NCBI GenBank assembly: GCA_940337035.1
Contig: OW679203.1
Coordinates: forward strand, 75,469,061-75,533,060
Length of the DNA stretch: 64,000 bases
Direction: 5' to 3'
DNA from: Agriotes lineatus
Lineage: Eukaryota; Arthropoda; Insecta; Coleoptera; Elateridae
Both the position numbers and the translations under genes were made by a program. The stretch's first letter is position 1. Each line of letters starts with the position of its first letter. The notes beneath the pieces were generated by a model, which had not been told where the DNA came from, ran no database searches, and worked only from the letters and a program-made list of their open reading frames with translations. Below, one piece after another: positions 24,117-35,033 of this stretch.

Positions 24117-25480
24117 TGTCGCATATCGGGAGATGCAGCTTTTCAAGAGGAAGCGATTGCACGCGTAATCAGACGATTAGTCACAAGCACCAAACCGCTA
24201 GGCCTAAAAATGAGAAAAAAGCCGAAAAGACCACCCTAAGCTCACCACCGCGGCGACCAATAGGAAAGCCGAATTGCTGCCACAAAGAACCGCTCCCAAT
24301 ATAAGCACGGGAGGGTTTCAGAGAGAAATCAATCAGTCTCCAGCATCGGTCTCCAACAGTGGTTCCTTTCATCGCTCTGACATGCACCATCTAGTGCGGA
24401 CGAGAATGCCAACGCTGTTGGGACTTAGAAAAAATTTAATTCTCCGAACTTAGAAAAATCTGAGTGCGTTCTCCAGCTTGTTCGCCAACTGTCGTTTGCT
24501 AAGCCCAGCTGACACGCACCTCACCGTGCGGACGAGAGATTGGAATCAAGGATGCCGTAAGCAGTCCACACCAATCCGTCTTGGTTTTTGCCGACGCTAC
24601 GTTAGTTGCCCCATCGCGGCAATTTATAAAGAGTTTGTTTTTCTCTTTATTTCCAGGTTACAGGTCTTGTTCGACCGCCTGTTTGGGCCTTCCCTACCAA
24701 CTACCCCAGAACCGGCAAGTCCGCCCGGAGCTCACTAGGAACGCCTTTCCCGGACGCCCGACCTCGCCTTCGCACCGAGCGTTGCGGTGAACCCGACCGA
24801 TGCTCCCACAGACGGTGCTCACCCGCGGACTCCCGCTCTCAGCGACCGAAGCCCCCGCCGCTCCCTACACCAGGAGTGGGAATTACAGCTCCACCCCGAG
24901 CCCCACGAGCGCAGCGAGCTCGACAAACTGTGGAACGCCGTCCTCCGGATTGCTGGGGCCCACATCCCTTGGCCACTCCAGGAGGTGGAGCTGCCACCAT
25001 ACCGCCCCCCAGGGATCGAACCTCGGTCCGCCCCCAGGGACCCCAGACTCAAACCCTATTGCGCCAACGCCCCCGAATGCCCCTAAGCGAGCAGCCCCGG
25101 TTCATTCCCTGCAGTCGCCGCAGCTAACGCTACCGCTCCGAACGACGCCATCGCTCCGAGAAGCGCTCCGGACCCTCCGAGCACCGCCAGCGCCCCGAGA
25201 AGCACTCCAGCCCAGGTCGGCACCGCCGCCCAGCGTCGCGCCGTCCAGCCCAGGGGGTATTCTCCCCTACACACGCAGCGCCGCCAGACCCCTACCAGGG
25301 TGGAGTGCCGTTGCCCATTCCTAAGAATTTGTACATATACCTTTAGCTATTAAGACTCCTTTCTCATGTATGATATCAAATTGGGAACTGTATTAAAATA
25401 ATCTCCCAGGCATAAGTTGTGTGTGTTTCTTTTTCTTCATCCCAGCTGAACCGCCATTACCGACAGAGCTAGCAGGAAGG
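24117..25480 (+). repeat. GC-rich block with LTR-like promoter signals
   Basis: This block is far more GC-rich than its surroundings. It contains an AATATAAGCACGGG TATA-like site at 24298 with an ATCAATCAGTCTCC initiator-like stretch 25-30 bp downstream, and a poly(A)-like ATTAAAATAA at 25393. Two near-copies of a CTCCAGC...GTGCGGACGAGA segment lie about 130 bp apart (24337-24410 and 24473-24536). Long frames overlap here in several phases (24787-25324) because of the GC content, and none matches a family I know. It could be a long LTR or an exon of an unknown gene. Confidence 0.3.
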
Positions 25481-27051
25481 TGGCCCTAACCCGCCATTGT
25501 TTAACCTAAGACTCGCCTTTGCGCTATTACGCAGAGGACGAGGCGTGTTAAGGTTTAAAACTTCCCCTCGAGTTTCGTGCGAAGTGATTTCGTCATTCTA
25601 GAATTTTCCAAACGTTTTGCTTGAGCGAGACAAGGAACGAAGTTAAGCCGCGCTTGCGTGAACCCATTCCGTTGCCACAGCGTTGACCGAAGCTCAGATA
25701 TTGTACTGGGGGTCGCTCGCTGGTTCCCGGCGAGGCGTACGCTTCGCCGTGTAAGTTTAATGTCGAAATTCCTGTAAGTTGTGAAACTACCTCGTCGCCG
25801 TCAACTCGGGCTCAGTGCACAGTGGTTAGAGGTGAACGTTTAGCAACTCCGTTAACACTTATAGTGGATTATATTTGGAAAACTTAGCCGTGTGCTAAAC
25901 CTACCAGTAGAACGAAGTCCCAATACCGTACCGCCGCCTGATTGTTTGCCCGGGGTTCGTTCAAGTCTACCCTCATCTTGGAGATGTTATACCGCTCGCA
26001 TTCGCTCGATTATGGCTCCTTTCATGTGGTTTCCAACAGTTTCCAGTCGTTTCTTTTATTTGTGGCACTGACCTGGAGGATGCGACCTTCGGGTGATGAT
26101 GACCAAACAGTTACCCGTACATCTCATTTCCTATCAAGGTAAATTGTTCTCCCTTAAATTTAAAGTGATTTGTTGAAGTGAAGTTCCGTCAAGCTATGCT
26201 TTGTCGTTTAGAGTGCGAGGTGTCAAAAAGACACTACCGTTTTAAAGTAGATTATCGCCAAATTTTAATGCCTATAAGTCGCCTTGCCGCGTAAATTAAG
26301 TAAATATTTTTGATAAGTTGTTTTGCGTTGACAGTCAAGTAAACCTTGTTGTCATGTCACTACTTGAGTGACTATTTCTAATTTCGTTCATGTAAAGTAG
26401 TTTTTCTTGTAAAACTTAACGTTAATACTGTTTTAAATGTTACATGTCAATTTTTGTCGTTTTGTCACTTGCTTTTAGTTTAAATTTTGTGTCTTTAACC
26501 TAACTAACACCTTTTTGTGGATTATTTGTAACTGTAACTTGTAAACATGTTCATGTTCATTGCTATACATACTTTATTACTTCAATCAAGTCCTTTGTTA
26601 ATTGTTTATCGTTTTTAATTGGTGTTTGCATGCTTTCTTTTTATGTTCTGTACAGGAAATCAGGTAAGTGTAAGTTGATGCCATCAAAGGTAGGTTCGAA
26701 TCAGCTGTTGCAGTCGCTACCTCAAGTTGTGCCAAGACAGAAGCAGAAAGGTGGGCCTACTTACTTCCACGTTCAAAGTGGGCTTATCTATTGTTAATTT
26801 TACCCCGATTTAGTGTGAATGTGGTGACGTTTTCAATTATTAAACATCTTTTACCTCTCGATGCTGGAGTACAGCCCAACTCAAAAGTCGCAAAGAACCT
26901 GCCCCTCTCCACTGCAGTTTTAGCCGGAGCAAACCTTTTTGTTACCGCCATTGTAACAGAGTTGGGGCCATGTATTCTAGATATATTTCTCGATTATGTC
27001 GTAGTGTCGTGTTTGTGCGGTAGCAGTTACCTGGACAAACCTGCACAATGA
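25481..27051. other. No recognisable gene
   Basis: Moderately GC-rich to about 26150, then AT-rich. Short frames at 25942-26142 and 26791-27051 have no recognisable domain. Confidence 0.4.
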
Positions 27052-27290
27052 CTATGTCTCAGATTTGGGTAAGGCCTGACTGTAATCTATGAAGAGATTA
27101 TGGATGTCAATGTTAAATTTATTACTTCTTTCAAATATTTGTCTCATCATGTGTATGTTGTCTATCGTGGACCGGTCCTTTCTAAATCCATTCTGCTGTT
27201 CTCCTAAAATGTTCTCTGCAAAATTCGGTAGCCTATTGTGGATTATACTGCTCATTATTTTGTAAATACTAGCTATTTATCCACATTAAC
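27052..27290 (-). pseudogene. RTE-like LINE reverse transcriptase fragment
   Basis: The minus strand reads LGEQQNGFRKDRSTIDNIHM, then LFIDYSQAL. These are the QxGFRxxRST and LFIDFxxAYD blocks of RTE-type reverse transcriptases. Only about 65 residues remain. Confidence 0.8.
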
Positions 27291-27792
27291 GAAAGATATT
27301 AATTGACGAATCTCTATTTTATGGTAGAGCGAGGGTAGCAAGCGGTATCAATAAAGAAGACTAGTTAATATGATTGGTGGTAATTCTAAGAGACTTTAAA
27401 AAAAAATTCCCGCAGGAATTTGCTATCTAGCAATTAATTACGTCTCTAGGAGTAGTGTGACTATACTATATTACTACTTCTAGGTACAGTGGTAAATAAT
27501 ATGAGCAGACAGGAAAGGCAAAACGGTGGCACCAACATATTAGGCAAGAGCCTAGCATGAGACTCAAAATACACTATTTTGTCTCACTCTAATACGTTAT
27601 ATCGCTTGCTGTTCCACTCACAACGTTGAAAATTACAGAGCTTTTTTTACTTGTAAATTTTACCACAACGTTTTTTGTACAAAGACGCGAAGTTAGGTTA
27701 GCTGGAGTTGAAGATTTGTGTGTACTAGTACAAAAATTTCTGTGTAATGTAAAAAATGTCTATAGCCGTATAATAGTATTTAACATTACAAG
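27291..27792. other. No recognisable gene
   Basis: AT-rich spacer. The 82-residue frame at 27626-27874 overlaps the small hairpin element that follows and has no known domain. Confidence 0.4.
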
Positions 27793-27888
27793 CCAGGTAA
27801 AAGTTTTTACTGACGATAGGATTGGGATGACTGGCGAGCCGTTAGGCGAGCCTGCCATATCCTTGAGCCAGTAAAAATGGTTACCTGG
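27793..27888. repeat. 96-bp foldback hairpin
   Basis: CCAGGTAAAAGTTTTTACTG at 27793-27812 is inverted at 27869-27888 with 17 of 20 positions matching. It has the form of a very small MITE, or it may be the outer end of the larger inverted repeat that starts 12 bp later. Confidence 0.5.
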
Positions 27889-27899
27889 CGTATATTGTT

Positions 27900-29435
27900 G
27901 ACTATTCAATTCACCTGTCGTCTGTCAAAAAGTGACCAATGAAAATTCAGAATTCTGACGTTTCTTGACCAATCAAAAAAATATCAGTGGATATATCTTC
28001 CTAGAAGGTATTCAAGTGACTATTTTTAACAAATGCGATTTTTATTAGAAAAATTCAATATTAGTGTTCTGTTACTATAGAAATTGCGTAGTTTGTTGCT
28101 AGATTTACTGAAAAGTAATTTGAAAAAGTAGTTTGGTTCATTAAATAGTCCCTCGAATACCATTCACTACTCATGTCCATTGCGCTTGGGATTCGGACTC
28201 GTGCTAGCGCACTCGTCCTAATCGTACCAAAGCGCAATGGACATTCGTGACACCACCGCAAAAATAGCCGACATAACTTTGACTACTCATGGTATTATAA
28301 GTGAATATATTATTTGTTCCTCACTTGTAAATAACTAGAAATTTACCATTTAATTAAAATGTCAAACTGACAAGCAATTAAATTCATCAATATGACACAT
28401 ACTAAGGAAGACAACTCTGGCTTTGCAGGTTATCATTTATCTATGAGCACGCTTGTAAAACTGACAGTTAACTTGTAAAGATTTTACAAGTTAGTAACTT
28501 GTTAAAATAAACTTTCTTGATTAATACAGTGACTTGATAAATTGATGTTTACAAAAGAGGAACAAATAAAAAGATTAATTTGTTTATGTGGACGGCGGCA
28601 CTGCAGTCACAGCTGTTCTTCTCTGACACAACAGAAAGTCACAAATTACCCCATACAACGCAAATTACGTCCATACCCACTGGGCTAAACGTTGTTGACG
28701 CGTGAGTATTTAGCGGTAACACGACGGTAACTATGGAAACGTAACTTCAGACGTAGCTAGCATTGGCGCCACCTTCACAGGCTTTCCTGTCTGCACCGTC
28801 TCGTGTTCAAATCGCTCTATTCTATTACTGCTCTACTATACTGCACGCGTGGAATGAATGTGCTTAATATCCATTCACAAAACTCGTGAACTGTCAAAAC
28901 GCTGTCAAGCTGGTACCTTGTTTAGATTCTGTTTTGGAACTTCTGCTTACTGATTTTGGCAGCACTGAAATGTTTGAAATTTAAAAACTTGACTTATGTC
29001 ACTTTCTTGTAAAAAAAAAATCACTTATAATGCCATGAATAGTCAAAGTTATGTGGACTACTTTTGTGATGGTGTCACGAATGTCCATTGGGCTTTGGTA
29101 CGATTAGGACGAGTGCGCTGACACGAGTCCTAATCCCAAGCGCAATGGACATGAGTAGTGCTACCACCGCAAAAATAATCTACTTAACTTTGACTAAGAA
29201 TGGTATTCGAGGGACTATTTAATGAACCAAACTACCTTTTCAAATTAGTTTTCGTAGTTAGTAACGAACACTAATATTGACTTTTTCTAATAAAAATCAC
29301 ATTTGTTTAAAATAGTCACTTGAATACCTTCTAGGAAGATATATCCACTGATATTTTTTTTATTGGTCAAGAAACGTCAGAATTCTGGATTTTCATTGGT
29401 CACTTTTTGACAGATGACAGGTGAATTGAATAGTC
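27900..29435. mobile_element. Long-inverted-repeat element, about 400-bp arms
   Basis: The left arm 27900-28304 and right arm 29021-29435 are near-perfect reverse complements, from GACTATTCAATTCACCTGTC inward. Each arm also carries its own internal palindrome, for example 28174-28243 (TGTCCATTGCGCTT ... AAGCGCAATGGACA). The 0.7-kb centre has no coding sequence. Sequences next to the ends (TATATTGTT and TCAAAAATT) do not match, so no target duplication is visible. It sits a few hundred bp upstream of zinc-finger gene 3. Confidence 0.85.
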
Positions 29436-29768
29436 TCAAAAATTCTTTAATTTTTGTGCATACACTTCAATTGCAATGGAACAGAAACGAAAGAGGGTTT
29501 TATTACTGAAAAGGGTAAAAAAGGCTCTAGGTAATTATTACAAGGAAAAACTTTTGACACATGTAACATAACCTAACTTTAAATATTACTAGAAATCACT
29601 AGATCCGAAGTACATTCCCAAAAAAGCTGTAATTTCCAGGTACACTCAGCAAATATTTGAAAAAGTTGACATTGACAGTTCACGAGTTTTGTGAATGGAT
29701 AATAAGTTGCTCTAGTTACCCCGAAGACGCAAGTTGCTGCACCCAAAAGACAATTCATGTTATTCCAT

Positions 29769-29843
29769 GTAAGTAAAAAGGAGTTTTTTAAAATATTTTC
29801 TAAATAAACGTAACCTAAGTTTCGTGTTGTGTTCTGCTTTCAG
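29769..29843 (+). other. 5'UTR intron of zinc-finger gene 3
   Basis: GTAAGTAAAAAG donor at 29769 and GCTTTCAG acceptor ending at 29843 (75 bp). The flanking exon sequence aligns with paralogues 1 and 2. Confidence 0.7.
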
Positions 29844-29886
29844 ATGTTGGTGTTAGTGAATACGAACTGCTTATTTTTGTAATAAA

Positions 29887-31227
29887 ATGGAGGTGAAGCA
29901 TGAATTGGTTGATCTTAATTCGCGTAATGCAATAACGAGCATGTTACACGAACCACTGTGGAATCTCGGTGAAAGTAAAGTAGTTGGAGATTTGCCTATA
30001 AATCAAGAGAATGCTGAAGGCGCTATGGATAACACGGTTTTCCATGAATCGGCTATTAAACAGGAAGAAGTTGACATGAAAGATGAATTGCTTGCTTCGT
30101 GTGCACCAAGTGGTAGTTTCTCAGAAGTAGCAATCGTTCCTAAAGTTTGTGAATATGGCGAAGAAGGTAAAGTTGAATTCCTGGAGAATATGAAGATTGA
30201 CACAAATCAATTTCACTCATGTTCAATTTGCCAATATACAACAAAAAGGAAACATACTTTAGTTAAACATATGAGGATACATTCAGGAGAAAAACCGTAT
30301 TCATGTACTATTTGTCAATATAAAGCAGCACAGAAGGGTAGCTTAGTTATACATATGAGGATACATTCAGGAGAAAAACCTTATACATGTTCTGTTTGCG
30401 AGTATAAAACAGGACGTAGAGATCATTTAGTAAGCCATCTCAAAATGCATGCAGGAGAAAAATCTCATTCATGTTCCATTTGCCAGTATAAAGCAGTAAC
30501 GAAGGGTAACTTAGTTAAACATATGAAGATTCATTCGGGAGATAAACCTTATACATGTTCTATTTGTGACTATAAAACAGCACGTAGACTGTGTTTAGTG
30601 AATCATGTCAAAGTGCATACAGGAGAAAAACCTTATTCATGTACTATTTGTGAGTATAAAGCAACAGAAAAGAGTAACTTAGTTCAACATATGAAGAAAC
30701 ATACAGCAGAAAAGCCTTATTCGTGTTCTATTTGCGACTATAAAACAGCAAGTAGATCTTGTTTAACGAGTCATGTCAGAGTGCATAACGAGGAAAAACC
30801 TTATTCATGTTCTATTTGCGAGTATAAAGCAAAACACAAGGGTAACTTCTTTAAACATATGAAGACACATACAGCAGAAAAACCTTATTCATGTTCCATT
30901 TGTGACTATAAAACTGCTTGTAGAGATTATTTAGCAAGTCATGTCAAAATGCATACAGTAGAAAAACCTTATTCATGTTCTATTTGCGAGTATAAAGCAA
31001 GTCACAAGGGTAACTTTGTTACACATATGAGGACACATACAGCAGAAAAGCCTTATTCTTGTTCTATTTGTGCCTATAAAACGGCACGTAGAGATTATTT
31101 AGCATGTCATGTCAGAATGCATACAGGAGAAAAACCTTATTCATGCTCTGCTTGTGAGTATAGAGCAAGACACAAGGGTAACTTAATTAAACATATGAGG
31201 ACACATTTAGGAGAAAATCCTTGTTGA
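29887..31227 (+). CDS. C2H2 zinc-finger protein, 12 fingers (paralogue 3)
   Basis: A 446-residue member of the local family. Residues 1-110 form the acidic leader with VKHE and MKDE motifs; the IKQE of the relatives is INQE here, so that candidate SUMO site is lost. Twelve CxxCxYK-type fingers follow. From about finger 3 on, two finger types alternate: CDYKTARRDYLxSHVK and CEYKAxHKGNxxKHMK. This suggests growth by duplication of a two-finger unit. The start aligns with both paralogues, 43 bp after the intron. The frame ends LGENPC-stop, and a remnant of another finger follows. A nuclear DNA-binding role is inferred from the fingers only. Confidence 0.9.
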   Translation: MEVKHELVDLNSRNAITSMLHEPLWNLGESKVVGDLPINQENAEGAMDNTVFHESAIKQEEVDMKDELLASCAPSGSFSEVAIVPKVCEYGEEGKVEFLENMKIDTNQFHSCSICQYTTKRKHTLVKHMRIHSGEKPYSCTICQYKAAQKGSLVIHMRIHSGEKPYTCSVCEYKTGRRDHLVSHLKMHAGEKSHSCSICQYKAVTKGNLVKHMKIHSGDKPYTCSICDYKTARRLCLVNHVKVHTGEKPYSCTICEYKATEKSNLVQHMKKHTAEKPYSCSICDYKTASRSCLTSHVRVHNEEKPYSCSICEYKAKHKGNFFKHMKTHTAEKPYSCSICDYKTACRDYLASHVKMHTVEKPYSCSICEYKASHKGNFVTHMRTHTAEKPYSCSICAYKTARRDYLACHVRMHTGEKPYSCSACEYRARHKGNLIKHMRTHLGENPC

Positions 31228-31750
31228 TCTTCTATTTGTCGGTATATAGCGGCAGATATATACAGGCACAGAGAAACCTAGATGCGATCAGACAGTTTAT
31301 CTGTTTCACTTATCAAGTATCAAAAAATTTCTAAATATCATATTCAAAACATTTTTTAATAAAGACAAATTTTGTTCGATTGCAAGCGCCGTGTGTGTTG
31401 AATGCAAAATAAGAAAAATGCAACAAAAATTAGAAAGTGTGATATCAGTCGTTGAAAGGCTTGAAAATAAACTTAATAACTCCATGTAAATGTTAACAAA
31501 ACTAAATCTAAAAGTGGGTGAACTTAAAAAAAAACGTAAAAATCTGTATGAGTAATTGATTATGTGGTAATGATCGCCCTCAAGTTATGTAAAAATAATA
31601 AGATAAATAAATAGCGACGTATCACACAGATTACAATAAAATGGTTATAATAATAGAATCTAATAATATTGTGTCAATTTCAGGGCTGATTAAAATGATG
31701 TACTCAATATTTGCAAAATAAATGGTTTATGGCACTTTGTATTTTATTTA
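31228..31750 (+). other. 3' flank of zinc-finger gene 3 with finger and LINE remnants
   Basis: SSICRYIAAD right after the stop is a decayed finger. At 31380-31550 the translation CVECKIRKMQQKLES...ERLENKLNN and LKVGELKKK looks like the coiled coil of a LINE ORF1; a similar ELETKN-type piece lies downstream of gene 2 (about 17470). AATAAATAG around 31611 is a likely poly(A) signal, and 31560-31700 aligns with the 3' flank of gene 1. Confidence 0.55.
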
Positions 31751-31821
31751 TTTCCAATTAATTCAAGTAAAGCTCGGGTCTAGCATGAGATAAACTCTTT
31801 TTCAAAGGGGTAGGTTAAACA

Positions 31822-31921
31822 NNNNNNNNNNNNNNNNNNNNNNNNNNNNNNNNNNNNNNNNNNNNNNNNNNNNNNNNNNNNNNNNNNNNNNNNNNNNNNN
31901 NNNNNNNNNNNNNNNNNNNNN
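31822..31921. other. Assembly gap (100 N)
   Basis: Exactly 100 N, which is a conventional scaffold-gap length. The true distance between the two sides is unknown. Confidence 0.99.
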
Positions 31922-33570
31922 TCTCTTTATTGGTGACTTTCATTTATTTTGCATTGCCAAATAATAAAGGGCTTTAAAAGTAAGGTTCTAAAAGGCTTTC
32001 CAATTTGTTATTCCAGGTGCAATTTGAAAGTATTTTGCAGGCTTTGATTGTTAATTGAGTTCCTTTGAGCTTTTGCTTTCGTCGTCGACATATATTCTGT
32101 TTGAGATTCAGGAATAATTTGAACTTTGCGTTTAAATTAAATCCTGTCTATTTGTGTATTGCGGTTTAATGCGATGGAAATTATATTAAATTTACATATT
32201 CCGCTGTACACTTTGCATTGTTTTAATTCGGTTTCAGCAATTTTATCGCCGAACGAGCTGCTATGAATTTAAATTTTAATAGTCAGGAAACTCACAAATA
32301 AACAGACAAAACGTAAACTTTCACATTCTTTGTTTGGCGAACTTTAATTGCATTTTCGTGTTCTTCGCTTGGAGAAATGATGCTTACAAAGCCTAAACAT
32401 TATTTGAAATTTCTCCTCAAAATCGAATCTTTGGAATGCCATAAAACTGGAATAACTGCAGGAACTTCATGAATATTTAAAGCGCTGCATGAAAAATTCC
32501 CTGGTAATTAGTTATCATGCAGTTCTAACTAAAATGTAAGTTATGCGATTAGTAATTTCCGGGAGCTTCAGAACTTTTCTCAAATTATCGTCGTCGACGA
32601 GCGCCAAAGGGGTTCATTAGTCTTCCCAGATTATATCCTCAAACGATTCGAACGTATCGCTAAGGCTAATCCTTTTAATTTATTTACTTGACGAATTACC
32701 TTTTAATTGTCACACTGATACCGTGTAAGTTGGCATCGCTGCAATTTGCATTCCACGAGAGAACGTCAAGCTCAGGCGTGACATTCCTAGTGACAAATCA
32801 CGCAAGCCAACCTCGTGCATTGTTCGGCTCACATACATGTAACGGGTACAGATTAGCTGAATTTTAATGCCTGGCACTCGTACGTGCGTGAAGCACGTAA
32901 TTAATTTTATCTAGCCCTATAAATGCTTATTCGAGTTAAATTTTTAACCTGCCAGCTCTAGCAGCTTAATTGCGACTTCAACCTCTCGGGATGTGACGAA
33001 ATCCTATGCGTGAATTTCTCGCCGATTTGTCTTCCCTTTCATAAAATTATTTCGGTCGTTATAAATAGAGCAGATTTATTAGAGCGTTTCGGAATCAGGT
33101 GGCTTTGCGGTCGCTTACCCTCTGTAGCATATTAAATACGGAGCTTACCTACCTTATTAGGCATTTTAAACTTGCTTAATTAGCTTTTCGTGTAATTAAC
33201 GTTAAGCACTACATCACAGTCTCGGTACGGCAGTAAAGTGAATACAGCCAGACGCAAATAGTGTTCAGCATTGTCAGATTGGGGTAGAGGGATGATTTTA
33301 ATAATTCACAGCTATTTAACAAAGCTTTGCAGAAAGCTAAAGACAGAATGCCGGCATTGGCACACATTATGCATTTAATATTGCATCCGTGTTTTCCCAA
33401 CCTTGTTATTACACACCGCCCTTAAATAAACAAAAGCCAATCGCTTTTTCGATAAAACAGAACAAAGTTCAAGAAGGTTTTGTTTCTTTCGCTTTTTTCT
33501 TATATTTACTTTCCAGTTTCTTCAGACATTATCTACGGTTGCTAGTTCTTCTAATATCATTCAATCATAC
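31922..33570. other. No recognisable gene or repeat
   Basis: Mixed-composition sequence without long frames, inverted repeats or transposon motifs. It is the longest stretch in the window that I cannot link to mobile DNA. Confidence 0.5.
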
Positions 33571-34348
33571 AGTGCGTAAATTAAGTATGGAAACGGTGGT
33601 ATTATTTGAATAGGGCCATAGATAGAACTCTGAAATTTGGTATAGAAGTAAAACATACGGTTTTCTACTAATATTCGTGGTTGCAATTTTTGTATCGATC
33701 GTTACGACTGCAGCACGGTCAACTTGATTATTTTTTAAATTGAAATGGGGGTCGCAAGTACCATTATTAGAAAGCTGTTTTGTATAGAATCCAACGATGT
33801 AGCACTTGATATGGCAAATCAAAAGTTGTAGATAAAAATTTATTAGATAACTGAAATCGATAGTAAGCGCTGAAAACAAAACAATGCCACTGTTGTTTAA
33901 CAAATATTGAACGTCAAAAATTATAAGTGTTGTTTGAATTTGCGTAGTTAGTGAGAAAGTACCATGGAAAATCTTACAGAAAAGGATAGAATAGAGATTC
34001 TCATGATGATAGGGTATGGTGATAAAAGACGTACGGCTATCGCCTTAAAAATCTGGTACACCAAATTTTTCCCTTTGTGCAATCACTAGTCCCTCTTTAT
34101 AAACTGTCGGCCCAAATAACAATGTCCACAATTTTTAAATTCAAGTCACTAGATTTTTAAGCCGATAGCCGTACCTAGTTATTCGGAAGTATGTAAATTC
34201 TTATACAATGGTTAAATAGGTATTCTTCATAAATGTACTGTTTAAAGTTGAAAACAAAACAAAGCATTCACCGCCAACTAAATTTTTAGCATATCCAGCA
34301 AGCCGTTGAAAGTAATATTCTCAAAGTTTAATTTGGTATAGTGAAGGT
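33571..34348 (+). pseudogene. mariner-superfamily remnant (DUF4817-type helix-turn-helix)
   Basis: ACAGTGCGTAAATTAAGTAT at 33571 resembles a mariner-type terminal repeat. At 33964 an ATG opens MENLTEKDRIEILMMIGYGD, the typical first residues of DUF4817 helix-turn-helix proteins encoded by insect elements. The frame is cut at residue 24 by a small MITE, and the rest is lost where the BEL element begins at 34349. No catalytic domain remains. Confidence 0.65.
34034..34171. mobile_element. 138-bp MITE with TA target duplication
   Basis: CGGCTATCG(C)CTTAAAAATCT at the left is mirrored at the right (AGATTTTTAAGCCGATAGCCG), flanked by TA on both sides (34032-34033 and 34172-34173). It interrupts the helix-turn-helix frame, so it is younger than that element. 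Confidence 0.85.
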
Positions 34349-34684
34349 TGTTAAGGACTTTATAAACTTTTGCCGCCTCTCTTGCATTCTGAATCAATAC
34401 TGTGCGCAGTAGAAGGTCGAGCGGGCTTTGCCTCGCCGTTCACCGCACTTACGTTCCATCTGTCAACGTGGCAGCATGCGAACCGGTCCGCACTCCGAAA
34501 GCTAATTCTTGTAAATGTTCAAATTTTCAATGTGTTGTTTATTGCTAATAAAGTAACATATTTCCGGCTTTTCAACGTGTGTATAATTCAGTGAAACCTA
34601 CAATTCATACAGTCCACAAATTCCAAGGCGAGCTGGCAATCAGGAATTTTCCAAATAACGGAAAACTGAGAAGGCTCCACAACA
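34349..34684 (+). repeat. BEL 5' LTR
   Basis: 336 bp, TG...CA ends. AATAAA lies at 34547. The terminal 80 bp and first 65 bp match the 3' LTR closely; the middle is much more diverged. Confidence 0.85.
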
Positions 34685-35033
34685 TTGGTCCTATAGCCCA
34701 GACATATTAGGGTTTGACCTTGAAAAAAATAATGTAAATCTGAAAATTGGTAGAAATATTCTATTTAGTGTACTGAACAACATACCAAAAGTCCTAAGCG
34801 GTCCTATGTCGGCTTCATGATGAAAAAAGGCATAGGCGGGTATTTCGGGTTTATACAGGATATTATTATACATATCGTGTTTTTCCATCAATATATAACT
34901 TAATAGGTATATATATCTCATTATTCATGTATTTTATATCATACATGTATACAATAATAATAATAACTAGCAACCAGTGAGACAAATGTCTCATTTAATA
35001 AAACAAAAAAGACCGTTTTTCAAATAGAACGCG

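Noticed and set aside
24787..25324. Overlapping frames of 80-174 codons in the GC-rich block
   Set aside because: High GC removes stop codons in all phases. The products are Pro/Ala/Ser-rich without family resemblance, so I did not call a gene.
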